DNA from: Parvularcula sp964219355
GTDB taxonomy: Bacteria; Pseudomonadota; Alphaproteobacteria; Caulobacterales; Parvularculaceae
NCBI GenBank assembly: GCA_964219355.1
Contig: CAXPOZ010000003.1
Coordinates: 310,001-374,000 of the forward strand
Reading direction: 5' to 3'
DNA length: 64,000 nucleotides
A program made the position numbers and the translations under genes. Positions 54,112-63,900 of this stretch are shown here, piece after piece; the stretch's first letter is position 1, and the number at the start of each line of letters is the position of its first letter. The notes under the pieces were generated by a model that saw only the letters and a program-made list of their open reading frames with translations, did not search any database and was not told the origin of the DNA.

Positions 54112-55131
54112 ATGGCTCTCGCCGCCGAACTCACTGCCCCGGTCCGGTTCACCGATGTGGCGGCTCGTCTCAAAGAGATGCAAGCGGACGACCTGGCCGC
54201 AACCAATGACGTGATCATCGATCACCTCTCCTCCGATATTGAGCTGATCCCGGAAGTCGCGCGGCACCTGATCGTGGCTGGCGGCAAGCGCCTGCGCCCG
54301 CTGATTTGCCTTGCCGCCGCCGATATCTGCGGCGCGAGCGGCCCCCGCCCCCTCTTCCTTGCCGGTGCGGTTGAGCTGATCCATGCGGCCACCCTCCTCC
54401 ATGACGATGTCGTCGATGACTCCGCGCTGCGACGCGGGCTGAAGACCGCCAACATCGTTTTCGGCAACAAGGAGTCTGTGCTGGTTGGCGATTTCCTCTT
54501 TGCACGGGCTTTTGCGCTGATGGTGAAGACCGGCTCGCTCGATGTGCTCGATATTCTCAGCCGCGCCTCCTGCACGATTGCCGAAGGCGAAGTGCTGCAG
54601 CTGACGACCGAAGCCGATCTCGATACGTCGCGCTCGACCTATATCAATGTCGTGACCGCCAAGACCGCCGCCCTCTTCGAAGCTGCGGCGCGCGCTGGCG
54701 CCATGGTGGCTGGGGCCAGCGACGAGGATGCCGACGCGCTGGGCCGTTACGGGCTTAATTTCGGCATTGCCTATCAGATGGTCGACGACACACTCGATTA
54801 TGAGGGGCAGGCGGACAATATCGGCAAGTCGGCCGGCGATGATTTCCGCGAAGGCAAGATGACCCTGCCCGTGATCCACGCCATCGCCCGCGCCCGTGAC
54901 GATGAGGAGCGCGCCTTCTGGGCCCGCACGATAGGCGAACGCGAACAGACCGCAGGCGACTTTGAGCGCGCACAAGGGCTGATTGCCCGCGACAATCTGA
55001 TCGAGGTCTGCCTTGGTGAAGCCCGCGATTATGCAGCGCGCGCCGCAGAGGCACTTGAGGGCTTGCGCGATACGCCACTCAAGCGGACGCTTGAGGATCT
55101 TGCGCTGAGCTCGGCTGCCCGTCAGGCCTAG
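54112..55131 (+). CDS. ispB: Polyprenyl (octaprenyl/decaprenyl-type) diphosphate synthase
   Basis: A 339-residue trans-prenyltransferase that builds the ubiquinone side chain. The two aspartate-rich motifs are present: DDVVDDSALRRG (from Asp98) and DDTLDYEG. GGKRLRPL lies near residue 60. Chain length cannot be read with confidence; decaprenyl is usual for Alphaproteobacteria. It is divergent from the S49 protease. Its last 53 bp overlap the end of the convergent transferase gene on the opposite strand. Confidence 0.92.
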   Translation: MALAAELTAPVRFTDVAARLKEMQADDLAATNDVIIDHLSSDIELIPEVARHLIVAGGKRLRPLICLAAADICGASGPRPLFLAGAVELIHAATLLHDDVVDDSALRRGLKTANIVFGNKESVLVGDFLFARAFALMVKTGSLDVLDILSRASCTIAEGEVLQLTTEADLDTSRSTYINVVTAKTAALFEAAARAGAMVAGASDEDADALGRYGLNFGIAYQMVDDTLDYEGQADNIGKSAGDDFREGKMTLPVIHAIARARDDEERAFWARTIGEREQTAGDFERAQGLIARDNLIEVCLGEARDYAARAAEALEGLRDTPLKRTLEDLALSSAARQA

Positions 55132-56143
55132 CCCGCAACCCGAACATCCCCCGCCAGACAAAGACGCAGAGCGCTGTGGTCAGGACGCCTGCTGTCCACA
55201 GACCAAACGCGCCATAGCGCGCTGGCAGCGTGATTGCGGCAATCCCGCCATTCAGGATCAGGAGTGCATAGGCCGCCGAGACAGCCTGATGTGACCAGCC
55301 CTCGGCCCGCAGGCGCTGATAGATATGCTCCTTATGCGCATCGAAGACCCGCGCGCCGCGCATGGCCCGGCGGCAGAACGTGTAGACGACATCAAGCAGG
55401 AAGGGGATGAAGGCGATCGCAAAGACATAGACCGCCTCGGGCCGCGCCTGCCCCGCGTGAAGTGCCCCGGCCCCGAGCAGCATTGCGACGCCAAGACTGC
55501 CCGCATCGCCAAGGAAGATCCCGCCCTTGAGAAGATTGCGGACGGCAAAGCCGTAAAGCGCGGCGGCGGTGATGACATAGAGAATGACGATCCCGCCATT
55601 GCTCGGCGCAAAGAGGACCAGCAGGACGGAGAGGCCGATCATCCCGCCGCCTGCGGCCATGCCGTTGAGCCCGTCCATGAAATTGAACGCATTGAGAAAG
55701 CCGAAAAGAAAGAGTGCAGCGAGCACATATCCGACTGGCTCCGGCAAGCTGATCCCCGGCCCGAACGGCAAGGGGATGTGTCCCAAAGGGCCTGTGTAGA
55801 TCGACGCAAAACCGCATAGAACGACAAAGGCCGCCATTTTCATCCGTGCGGGGATGTCTGAGATATCATCAAGAAGGCCAATCCCGGCAGCGACCAGCGC
55901 AATCACCGCAAGCGTTGGCGGCAATGGCCAGCCGAGCAGGCTCGCCACGCCTGTTGCAACGAGGATGACCAGCGTGATGACGAGCCCCCCGGCGCGCGAC
56001 GCAGGCTGCCGGTGGTTTGAGCGAGCCTTGACCTTGTCGGTCAGCCACAGCTTCGCGGCCGCCCGGCCCGATAATCCGTAAACGGCGATCCCGGAAACTA
56101 CGGCGAGAAGCACCAGAATGATGAGATCCGCCTGCCCCATCAT
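55079..56143 (-). CDS. WecA/MraY-like polyprenyl-phosphate sugar-1-phosphate transferase (GT4)
   Basis: A 354-residue integral membrane enzyme with about 10-11 hydrophobic segments. Motifs of the family are visible: GLLDDISDIPARMKM, NAFNFMDGLNGMA, FLGDAGSLG and FDAHKEHIYQRL. It would attach a sugar-phosphate, probably a HexNAc-1-phosphate, to undecaprenyl phosphate at the start of a surface polysaccharide. I chose the ATG at 56143, which overlaps the ispE stop as ATGA and has an AAGGGGG Shine-Dalgarno. The donor sugar is unknown. Confidence 0.9.
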   Translation of the reverse strand: MMGQADLIILVLLAVVSGIAVYGLSGRAAAKLWLTDKVKARSNHRQPASRAGGLVITLVILVATGVASLLGWPLPPTLAVIALVAAGIGLLDDISDIPARMKMAAFVVLCGFASIYTGPLGHIPLPFGPGISLPEPVGYVLAALFLFGFLNAFNFMDGLNGMAAGGGMIGLSVLLVLFAPSNGGIVILYVITAAALYGFAVRNLLKGGIFLGDAGSLGVAMLLGAGALHAGQARPEAVYVFAIAFIPFLLDVVYTFCRRAMRGARVFDAHKEHIYQRLRAEGWSHQAVSAAYALLILNGGIAAITLPARYGAFGLWTAGVLTTALCVFVWRGMFGLRARPDGQPSSAQDPQASA

Positions 56144-57030
56144 GAAGCCCCCTTGACGAAGAGCGGCGATGAGACCGCCCAATGGCCCTCCGCAACGAAC
56201 CGCCTAGCGGCACGTGTCGCCGCACTTACCGATGAATATAAACCGAAGACGGTCGCGCCACTGCCGGACATGCGCGCGCCAAGACAGCCCGGCTGGATCG
56301 ACATCTCCTCCTCAAGCGCAGCAATGGCTGAGCAGATCACGCGTGCGGACGGCGCAAGATCGTTCCGTGTACCCGAAAGAAAGCTGGCAACATCACCTGA
56401 TGATGCGAGCCTTGCCATCTCCGGCAGATCAAAGGGCGATGGCGCGGCGGCCTTATCAAAGGCGCGGAAGACGGCGCCTGTCGGCACAGCCTGTCGCGGA
56501 TTGGCGAGTACGATGTGAAGTGGCGGCAGGGTCGGGCCTTTGGTCACTTCAAAGCCGATCCCGCGCGCGCGGAAGCTGTCCGCTGACATGATATAGGGTG
56601 CAAGGCAGACCGGCCCGTCCGCGCCAAGCCCCTGCGAGAGCGCCATCAGGCCCGCCACGCTGAGCGGCACCGATGCTCGCTGATTGAGCAATGCGAGCGC
56701 TGCCGCACCGTTCGACGTGCCCCCGCCAATGCCGGAGGCCACGGGGACGTTTTTGGTCAGCCGGAAGCGGACCGGGCGAATTTCTGCGGCCAATGCAAAA
56801 GCGCGGGCTGCGCGCAAGACGAGGTTATCCGTAGACGGCGAAAGGCCAGCCCCCTCCTCACCGTCAATGACAAGCGCGAATTCGTCCGTCTCTTCTTCAA
56901 TCGAAAGGACATCGCCCGCCGCCGCAAAGACACAGAGCGTATCGACCGGATGATAGCCGTCCGGCCTCACCCCGCCGACATGCAGCGCCAGATTGATCTT
57001 CGCGAGGCTCTGGATTTCCGCAAGGGGCAT
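56140..57030 (-). CDS. ispE: 4-diphosphocytidyl-2-C-methyl-D-erythritol kinase
   Basis: A 296-residue GHMP kinase of the non-mevalonate isoprenoid pathway. LAKINLALHVGGVRPDGYH contains the substrate-binding lysine. The ATP loop PVASGIGGGTSNGAAALA and LGADGPVCL with the catalytic aspartate are intact. It is translationally coupled to the downstream transferase through ATGA and follows the TPR gene by 9 bp. Confidence 0.94.
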   Translation of the reverse strand: MPLAEIQSLAKINLALHVGGVRPDGYHPVDTLCVFAAAGDVLSIEEETDEFALVIDGEEGAGLSPSTDNLVLRAARAFALAAEIRPVRFRLTKNVPVASGIGGGTSNGAAALALLNQRASVPLSVAGLMALSQGLGADGPVCLAPYIMSADSFRARGIGFEVTKGPTLPPLHIVLANPRQAVPTGAVFRAFDKAAAPSPFDLPEMARLASSGDVASFLSGTRNDLAPSARVICSAIAALEEEMSIQPGCLGARMSGSGATVFGLYSSVSAATRAARRFVAEGHWAVSSPLFVKGAS

Positions 57031-57039
57031 TGCCTGCCC

Positions 57040-58911
57040 CTACTCGCTGTCCGCCATGTCTGCCAGCGAACCCGGCGCAGGCGGCTCGCCATTGAGTTTG
57101 GCTTCGACGCGCTGTTTCAGCTCTTCGCCCAGCCCTTCGATTTCCAGCACGCGGCGCCATTCATAGCGGGCTTCTGATTTGCGCCCGGCCTGCCAATAGG
57201 CATCGCCAAGATGGTCCGTGATGACATCATCGCCGGGCTCAAGCTGGACGGCCCGCTCGAGATATTCGACCGCCATCTTGTAGTCCCCACGCTGATAATA
57301 GGCCCAGCCAAGGCTGTCCGTGATCGCGCCCGAAGTCGGGCGGGCTTCCAGCGCCCGCTCGATCATGCCGAAGGCTTCGTCGATATTCTCGCCACGTTCG
57401 ACATAGGAATAGCCAAGATAATTAAGGAGGCCGGGCTCGTCAGGCGACAGCTCCAGCGACTGGCGCAGATCAGGCTCTGCCCTTGCCCAATCCCCGGCCT
57501 CTGCCGTAATGGCGCCGCGGGCGAAGTAATAGCGCCACAGATTGCTGCCGCGGTTTTCTTCCGAGGAAAGCTGCTCGGCAATGGCGATCGCCTCGCTTCC
57601 CGCTTTGTAAGCCTCATCTATGCGGCCTTCCTGCGCGAGCAGGTTTGCCAGCTCCAGCGTGACATCGGGCGCCAGCGCATCCTGCTTGAGATAATCCTTG
57701 ATCAGATTGATCCCTTCATTGCGGCGGTCCATCGCCACATAGGCTTCGGCCTGCGCAATAGCGGCATAGTTATAGAGCCATGAGACAGGCTTTACCCGGC
57801 CTTGCGCGCGGGCAGCATCGTCGTAGCGCTCGTAATAGGTCGCAATCGAACCGATGATGTAGTGGCCGCCATCAAGGTCGGGATCGATCGCCACGGCAAG
57901 CTGCGCCAGTGTCAACGGCACTTCGAGGTTGAGCGGGATTTCACCGAACCCGGCCTCCAGCGCGGCATCACGCTGGGTCATCGCGCGTTCATAGGCCGTC
58001 CATGCAAAATTGAGGAACACGAGTGCGGCGCCCTCTTCTGCCGACGATACCATGCGCAAGGGCGCCTTTGCGGCAACGCGCCTGAACTCGGCTGTTTCAC
58101 CAGCAAGAGGCTCACCAAGGCGCGACAGCCCCAACCTTCCGACCCGGCGCAGATATCCTCTGTCCTCGGAAAGTCTCTGGAAGAGATCGATCGCTTCTTC
58201 TTTTGACTTGTTGCGCTCCACAAATCCGGCATAGGCGCGCACGGCCATGTCCGCCCCCGGCGCCCGCAGCGCCTGAGCGTAGGCAACCTCTGCGCCTTCG
58301 GTGCGATCTTCGAGATCGAACATCAGTGCAAGGTGGAAGGGCGTGAAGCCCGCAAAATTGCTTTCCTGCGTCTCGGCAAGTTTCTCGGTTGCGGCTTCAA
58401 GCCCTGTGTCGGGATAGATCGCCCAGGCTTCGAGCAGATCGCCCATCGCTGTGCCCAGCCCGCTGGCGAAGGGGTCTTTGAGGGCCGCCTGAGCGGCAAT
58501 GTAATTCTGCCCACGGAAGGCATCCGCGATCAGGGTCAGGCGCGGCAGATCATCATCAAGAAAGCCCGCAAGCTGGACCTGATCATGGCCACCTTCTTCG
58601 ATGACCGGCGGCGCACTCAAAATCTCTTCGGCATAGGCTCGCGCGCGGGTGAAATCGCCTGCGACCAGCGCATAGCGAAAGGCGCTCTGCTTCACCCCGG
58701 CATCGCCCGTCTCAGCAATCGCCCGGCTGAAAGCGTCGGAGGCGTCCCCGAAACGCTGCTGGCTCGCTGCGAACCGGCCCTGAAGGTAGTCGCCCGCGAC
58801 CGTCTCCGGATCAGCGGACCCCGTTTTGCCGGAGATCATGGTGCTGGAGGTGGCCGCACAGCCGGCAAGACTCATCAGGGCGAGAGCAAGAAGAGGAAGT
58901 CGTGATCGCAT
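57040..58911 (-). CDS. TPR-repeat lipoprotein
   Basis: A 623-residue protein. A lipoprotein signal (MRSRLPLLALALMSLAGC) is followed by tetratricopeptide repeats spread over the length, the clearest near the C-terminus (LLNYLGYSYVERGENIDEAF, SLGWAYYQRGDYKMAVEYLE, DHLGDAYWQAGRKSEARYEW). I chose the ATG at 58911 because it begins directly at the signal peptide; a GTG at 58929 is in frame. Such proteins are usually outer-membrane-associated scaffolds. A specific partner cannot be named. It is part of the amiC-TPR-ispE-GT4 run of minus-strand genes. Confidence 0.85.
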   Translation of the reverse strand: MRSRLPLLALALMSLAGCAATSSTMISGKTGSADPETVAGDYLQGRFAASQQRFGDASDAFSRAIAETGDAGVKQSAFRYALVAGDFTRARAYAEEILSAPPVIEEGGHDQVQLAGFLDDDLPRLTLIADAFRGQNYIAAQAALKDPFASGLGTAMGDLLEAWAIYPDTGLEAATEKLAETQESNFAGFTPFHLALMFDLEDRTEGAEVAYAQALRAPGADMAVRAYAGFVERNKSKEEAIDLFQRLSEDRGYLRRVGRLGLSRLGEPLAGETAEFRRVAAKAPLRMVSSAEEGAALVFLNFAWTAYERAMTQRDAALEAGFGEIPLNLEVPLTLAQLAVAIDPDLDGGHYIIGSIATYYERYDDAARAQGRVKPVSWLYNYAAIAQAEAYVAMDRRNEGINLIKDYLKQDALAPDVTLELANLLAQEGRIDEAYKAGSEAIAIAEQLSSEENRGSNLWRYYFARGAITAEAGDWARAEPDLRQSLELSPDEPGLLNYLGYSYVERGENIDEAFGMIERALEARPTSGAITDSLGWAYYQRGDYKMAVEYLERAVQLEPGDDVITDHLGDAYWQAGRKSEARYEWRRVLEIEGLGEELKQRVEAKLNGEPPAPGSLADMADSE

Positions 58912-58994
58912 GAGGATATCCGGGGTCACTCTTATTTGGGACGGAAGTGAGTCATCCCACCCGTCATCCGCTTAGGCAAGCATTGTGGCCCAAA

Positions 58995-60398
58995 TCAGTT
59001 CCCGCCCGAAGCTCCGGCGGTGAGACCGGCCCGCCGTCCATTGGCGAAATAGTCATCGATCCCGTCCGCAATCGCGGCGGCGGCATTGTTCCGCCAGGTG
59101 CGCGAGCCGAGATTAGCCTCATCATCCTCGTTCGACATGAAGGCCAGCTCGACAAGGACCGCCGGGACATCAGGAGAAAGAAGAACGACCAGCCCGCCAT
59201 GGCGGTGCGTGTTGTTCACCATCTTCACCCGGCCCTTCATGTTCTGGACGAGATGAGCAGCAAGGCGTTCTGACTGGTTCTTGGTGTCGGTATTGGCAAG
59301 GTCGAAGAGGATGCTCGAGACATCCTTGTCCTCGCTCGACAATTCACGGTCGAAGAGACGGAAGTCCCCTTGCGAGGTCGCTTCAGCCGCCATTTTCTCG
59401 GAGCGGTCCTCAGACAGGGTATAAACGGACGCGCCGCGAACCGAGAGCACTGGGTTCGCATCGGCATGGATCGACACGAACATATCGGCCTGCCGGGCGC
59501 GGGCAAATTTGATCCGCTCCTCCAGGTCGATGAACTCATCACCATTGCGGGTGAAGGCAACTTCATAGCCGCGCTTGGTCAGCTCCTTGCCGAGCGCCTG
59601 GGCGGCGGACCAGGTGACGCGCTTTTCCTCAAGCCCAGTGGTCCGGCCGATAGAGCCCGGATCCTTTCCGCCATGACCGGGGTCAATGACGATAACGAGC
59701 TTGTCGGAGGGCGTCGCTGGTGTCTCAGTATATACGCGGCCCGGACGCAGGCTCGGAATGCGGGTCATACGGGACGGCGCGCTACTGGTCGCTGATTCGG
59801 CAGCAGCGGCCTGCACGACGGACGGAATATCCATCGGCGGCGCTGTTTTGAGCTCTTCAACCTTTGCGGTCTCGACCTTTTTCGAGGGCTTTTTCTTCGT
59901 TGGTTCTGGCTTGGGCTTCGCCTCAGCGGCCGCAAGGATCGACGCAGCGTCGGCTGCAGCGGTCAGGAAAGCGGCCCCATTGACCGGTTCCAGATCAATG
60001 ACGAGGCGATAGCTCTCATTGTTGCCGCTCGGCTCGATCACGAAATCCCGCGCCGGCAGCGCTGTTTCGGCAAGATCAATGGTCACCCGGCCCTCGCCGG
60101 TCGTCACCTTATTCACAACGCCCTTCGATGCGGGCAGACCGTCACTGCCGAGCGAAAAGCTCACATTCTCGATGAGGATGACGATCTCGCCGCCATTCGA
60201 CTGGCGAGGCACAAGCTCATAGCCGGGCGCCGCGTCCATATCGAGGACGACGCGCGTATGCCCGCTTTTGTGCACACCGAGGCGAACGTTTTCCACAATG
60301 GGCGCAGTCGCGCGCTCACCCGCAAGGGCGAGGATCCCGCAAAAAGTCAGGATCGCGACAGACCACAGGGACAGCGCTCGCTTCATCAACTTCGTCAT
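58995..60398 (-). CDS. amiC: N-acetylmuramoyl-L-alanine amidase (AmiC type)
   Basis: A 467-residue periplasmic amidase that cleaves septal peptidoglycan during cell division. A signal peptide (to about residue 27) precedes an AMIN domain (VRLGVHKSGHTRVVLDM onward), a low-complexity Ala/Lys/Pro linker (about 155-230) and the zinc amidase_3 domain. Zinc-binding and catalytic residues lie in DPGHGGKDPG, VSIHADANP and VLVELAFMSNEDDE. The gene is divergent from RNase E across a 579-bp gap. Confidence 0.93.
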   Translation of the reverse strand: MTKLMKRALSLWSVAILTFCGILALAGERATAPIVENVRLGVHKSGHTRVVLDMDAAPGYELVPRQSNGGEIVILIENVSFSLGSDGLPASKGVVNKVTTGEGRVTIDLAETALPARDFVIEPSGNNESYRLVIDLEPVNGAAFLTAAADAASILAAAEAKPKPEPTKKKPSKKVETAKVEELKTAPPMDIPSVVQAAAAESATSSAPSRMTRIPSLRPGRVYTETPATPSDKLVIVIDPGHGGKDPGSIGRTTGLEEKRVTWSAAQALGKELTKRGYEVAFTRNGDEFIDLEERIKFARARQADMFVSIHADANPVLSVRGASVYTLSEDRSEKMAAEATSQGDFRLFDRELSSEDKDVSSILFDLANTDTKNQSERLAAHLVQNMKGRVKMVNNTHRHGGLVVLLSPDVPAVLVELAFMSNEDDEANLGSRTWRNNAAAAIADGIDDYFANGRRAGLTAGASGGN

Positions 60399-60977
60399 TC
60401 ACTACTTCGCCGTCCGACTCACTACGGGTTTACCATGTTGAGCCTGACGACACACCCGTCTTTCCGGTTAGGTCGGTGGACCTTAACGGCCCTTTAAGCC
60501 TGAGCGCGCAATGCTCATTTACCGTCAAACGCCAACCAGCGGAGACGCGGCTTGTGCAGGGGCGAAAAGTCCGGCACATAAGCCCATCTGAGGCTAAGAC
60601 GCTCAACGTCTTATGCGCTCGACCAGATTCCGGTTTCTCCTGCAAGTCAGGTGAACCTTGGATTTCCCCCCGGACGCTTCTCCGGGAGGACCGGATCCCC
60701 CGCCGACCCGCTATTTCGTCGGGTGCGCATGGACCGGAAAGCGGAAGCACTTGGCGGAAAGGCCCTCCCCATTCGGGGGAAGCGCTCCGAACTCCGCCCG
60801 TAAGTCACCCCGCCCCCTTTTCGAGGGGCGACCTTGGAAACCTTGTCATGGCCCTGGCCACAATCATTTTGCTGACCGTCTGGCTGACCGCCCTGAAAGG
60901 GCGATCGCTGCGGCTGCTTCGCCCTGTCATGGCATCTTCGTGCGGCGAGAGCTTGCTCCGCCGTGGAGCCCTTTTAC
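60399..60977 (+). promoter_or_regulatory. Long structured 5' leader/promoter region of RNase E
   Basis: No gene I can support lies in these 579 bp between amiC and rne. The right part holds a series of GC-rich hairpins: CCCGGA/TCCGGG (60669-60686), CCGAC/GTCGG (60703-60722), TCCCC/GGGGA (60766-60780), CGCCCC/GGGGCG (60811-60830) and CGCCCT-GAA-AGGGCG (60889-60903). A GGAG at 60965-60968 precedes the start codon by 9 bases. In E. coli the rne leader binds its own product and mediates autoregulation; the same role here is inference. Confidence 0.5.
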
Positions 60978-63900
60978 ATGTCAAAGAAAATGCTGATCGA
61001 TGCGCGCCACCCGGAAGAGACCCGGGTCGCGCTCCTTTCCGGCGGCAAAGTCGAGGACTTCGACTTCGAATCCCTCTCGCGCAAACCGCTCAGGGGTAAC
61101 ATCTATCTCGCCCGGATCACCCGGGTCGAACCGTCACTTCAGGCCGCTTTCGTTGAATATGGCGGCAACCGGCACGGCTTCCTCGCCTTTGGCGAGATCC
61201 ACCCCGATTACTATCAGATCCCCGTCGCGGACCGCGAAGTCCTGCGTCAGGCCGAAGCGCTGGAAGCAGAACTTGCCGCCAAGCTCGCCGCCCTCGATGC
61301 GGATGCCGACGAGGTCGAAGACGACAGCATCGAGGATGATGAGGACGGTGCCAGCGTTGCATCCTCTTCTGATGATGACGAATCAGCGAGCGAAGCCCGC
61401 GCTGATTCGGAAGACGACGACGCCCGCCCCCGCCGTGGACGGGGCCGTCGCCGCCGAGGTGGCCGGGGCCGTCGGGGCCGTGGACGCTCTTCTGACGATA
61501 ACGAAAACAACAGCGATGAGGCCGAAGCCCGCTCACCGTCAGATGACGATGACGACAACGCTGACAACAGCTCTGAGAATGACGCCGTTGATGCAGCCGA
61601 GGCAGTCACCGATGAATCGCCAGCCGAAGACGCTTCAAAAGATGACGTTCAGCCCGATGAGGATCTGGGTTGGCACGGCACGGATGAGGACGTCATCGAA
61701 GCCCTCACCCATGAGGAAGACGCGCCAGATGCGGACGCCTCCTCCGATGACGACACTGATGATGAGGATGGCCCCAAATCCATCGCGCTCTCGGCTCGCA
61801 CCGAACCCCAGCTGACCGAAGAGCTGCCCGCAGAAGATGCGGATGATGCCTCGGACGAAGATGACGACGCGCCCGCCGCTGAACTCGATGAGGAGCAAGC
61901 GGACGACGACGATACAGCAGAAGCAGAAGACGACACCGCCTCCGCAGATGACAGCGATGTTGAAGCTGCTGATGAGGATACGGACGAAAGCGGCGACGAT
62001 GCAGAATCTCGCGCAGAGCCGGAAGAAGAAAAAGCGCCGCGCGAGCCGACGGAAGAAGAGCTCGCTGCCCGTCAGCGCGCCGAAGAAATCGCCGACCTTC
62101 AGCGGCGTTATGACGAGGCCCGCCGCGAACGCGACCGCCTTCTGAAAAACTACCGCATTCAGGAAGTCATCAAGCGCCGCCAGATCATGCTGGTGCAGGT
62201 CGTCAAGGAAGAGCGCGGCAATAAGGGCGCAGCCCTGACGACTTACCTCTCACTAGCCGGCCGTTACGGCGTTCTGATGCCGAATAATTCGCGTGGTGGC
62301 GGCGTCAGCCGCAAGATCTCGAACCAGTCCGACCGCCGCCGTCTGAGAAAAGCAATTGCCAGCCTCGACGTGCCGCACGGCCAGGGGCTGATCATCCGCA
62401 CGGCGGGTGCCAAGCGCACCAAGGCGGAGATCAAACGCGACTATGACTACCTCGCCCGTCTGTGGGATACGATCCGTGAGCAGACATTAAAGTCTGTCGC
62501 GCCATGCTGCATCTATGAGGAAGCCAGCCTGATCAAACGGGCGATCCGCGACCTTTATGACAAGGACACATCCGAGATCCTGGTCGAAGGTGAAGAAGGC
62601 TATCGTGAAGCCAAAGACTTCATGAAAATGCTGATGCCGAGCCACGCCAAGAACGTGCAGCCCTATCGCGAGAAAGAGCCCCTCTTCCTGCGTCATGGCG
62701 TCGAGCGTCAGCTCGATGAAATGTACCAGCCAGTGGTGAACCTCAAATCGGGCGGTTACCTCGTTATTCAGCAGACGGAAGCTCTGATCTCCGTCGATGT
62801 GAACTCCGGCAAGGCGACCAAGGAACGCAATGTCGAGGCCACCGCGCTGAAGACCAACTCTGAAGCTGCCGTGGAACTTGCCCGGCAATGCCGCCTGCGT
62901 GACCTTGCGGGCCTCATCGTCGTCGACTTCATCGACATGGATGAGAACCGCAATAACCGCAGTGTCGAGAAGAAATTCAAGGACGCGCTCAAACATGACC
63001 GCGCCCGTATCCAGGTTGGCTCGATTTCGAATTTCGGCCTTCTTGAAATGTCACGCCAGCGCCGCCGCTCCGGCATTGTCGACGGCACGACCCGGCTCTG
63101 CCCGGTCTGTGACGGCTCGGGCTTTGTCCGCTCGGTTGAAATGGCCGCGCTGCGCATCCTGCGCTCGATTGAGGAAAAAGCCGTCTCCGACCGTGCCGCA
63201 CAAGTCACGGCGACGACCGCGCTCGATGTTGCTCTCTATATCCTCAACCAGAAACGTGGCTGGCTGAACCGGATCGAGGACAGCTACGGCGTCACTATCG
63301 AGATCAATGGCGATCACGAGAAGACCGGTGATCAGTATGAGGTGCAAACCTCCGGCAAGGCGCGCGATGTTGATACGCTCCGCCAGTCTGCCGCTGTTGA
63401 GATCGGTGATGTCACCGTCGAGCACGAGAGTGACGAGGATGACACCGCTGAAGCCGACAACAATGTCGAAGCGGATGATGATCGTCAGGATAATGACGAA
63501 AGCCGTGCCGACAGCGATGACGACAAGCCGAAGAAGAAACGCCGCCGGCGGCGCCGCCGGAAATCCGATTCAGATGATGACGACTCGGCCCGCGCCGATG
63601 GCGAGGACGAAACCTCTTCATCAGATGAGGATGGCGAATCTGAAGCCCGTTCTGATGACGCGGACGACGACACCGACAGCGATGGCGAGCCCAAGCGCAA
63701 ACGCCGCCGCGGACGCCGCGGTGGCCGGGGCCGCAAGAGTGAACAGGCCGATGCATCCGATGAGACGTCGTCAGATGAGGACGGCAAGGCTGAGAAGGCT
63801 GACGCCGACACCGCCAAGGCAGATGACGCAAACGCCGTGACTGAAGAGGTCACCGAGAGCGCCGAACCCGTGACCGCTCAGGAAGAAGCAGAGCCCGAGC

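Noticed and set aside
54040..55161. A 373-codon open frame antisense to ispB
   Set aside because: It covers the whole of a clear prenyl synthase gene and its translation is low-complexity and unlike any family I recognise.
61400..63860. Repetitive acidic and arginine-rich sequence in rne considered as a DNA repeat or CRISPR array
   Set aside because: There are no regular direct repeats with spacers; the repetition comes from biased amino-acid composition in one open frame.
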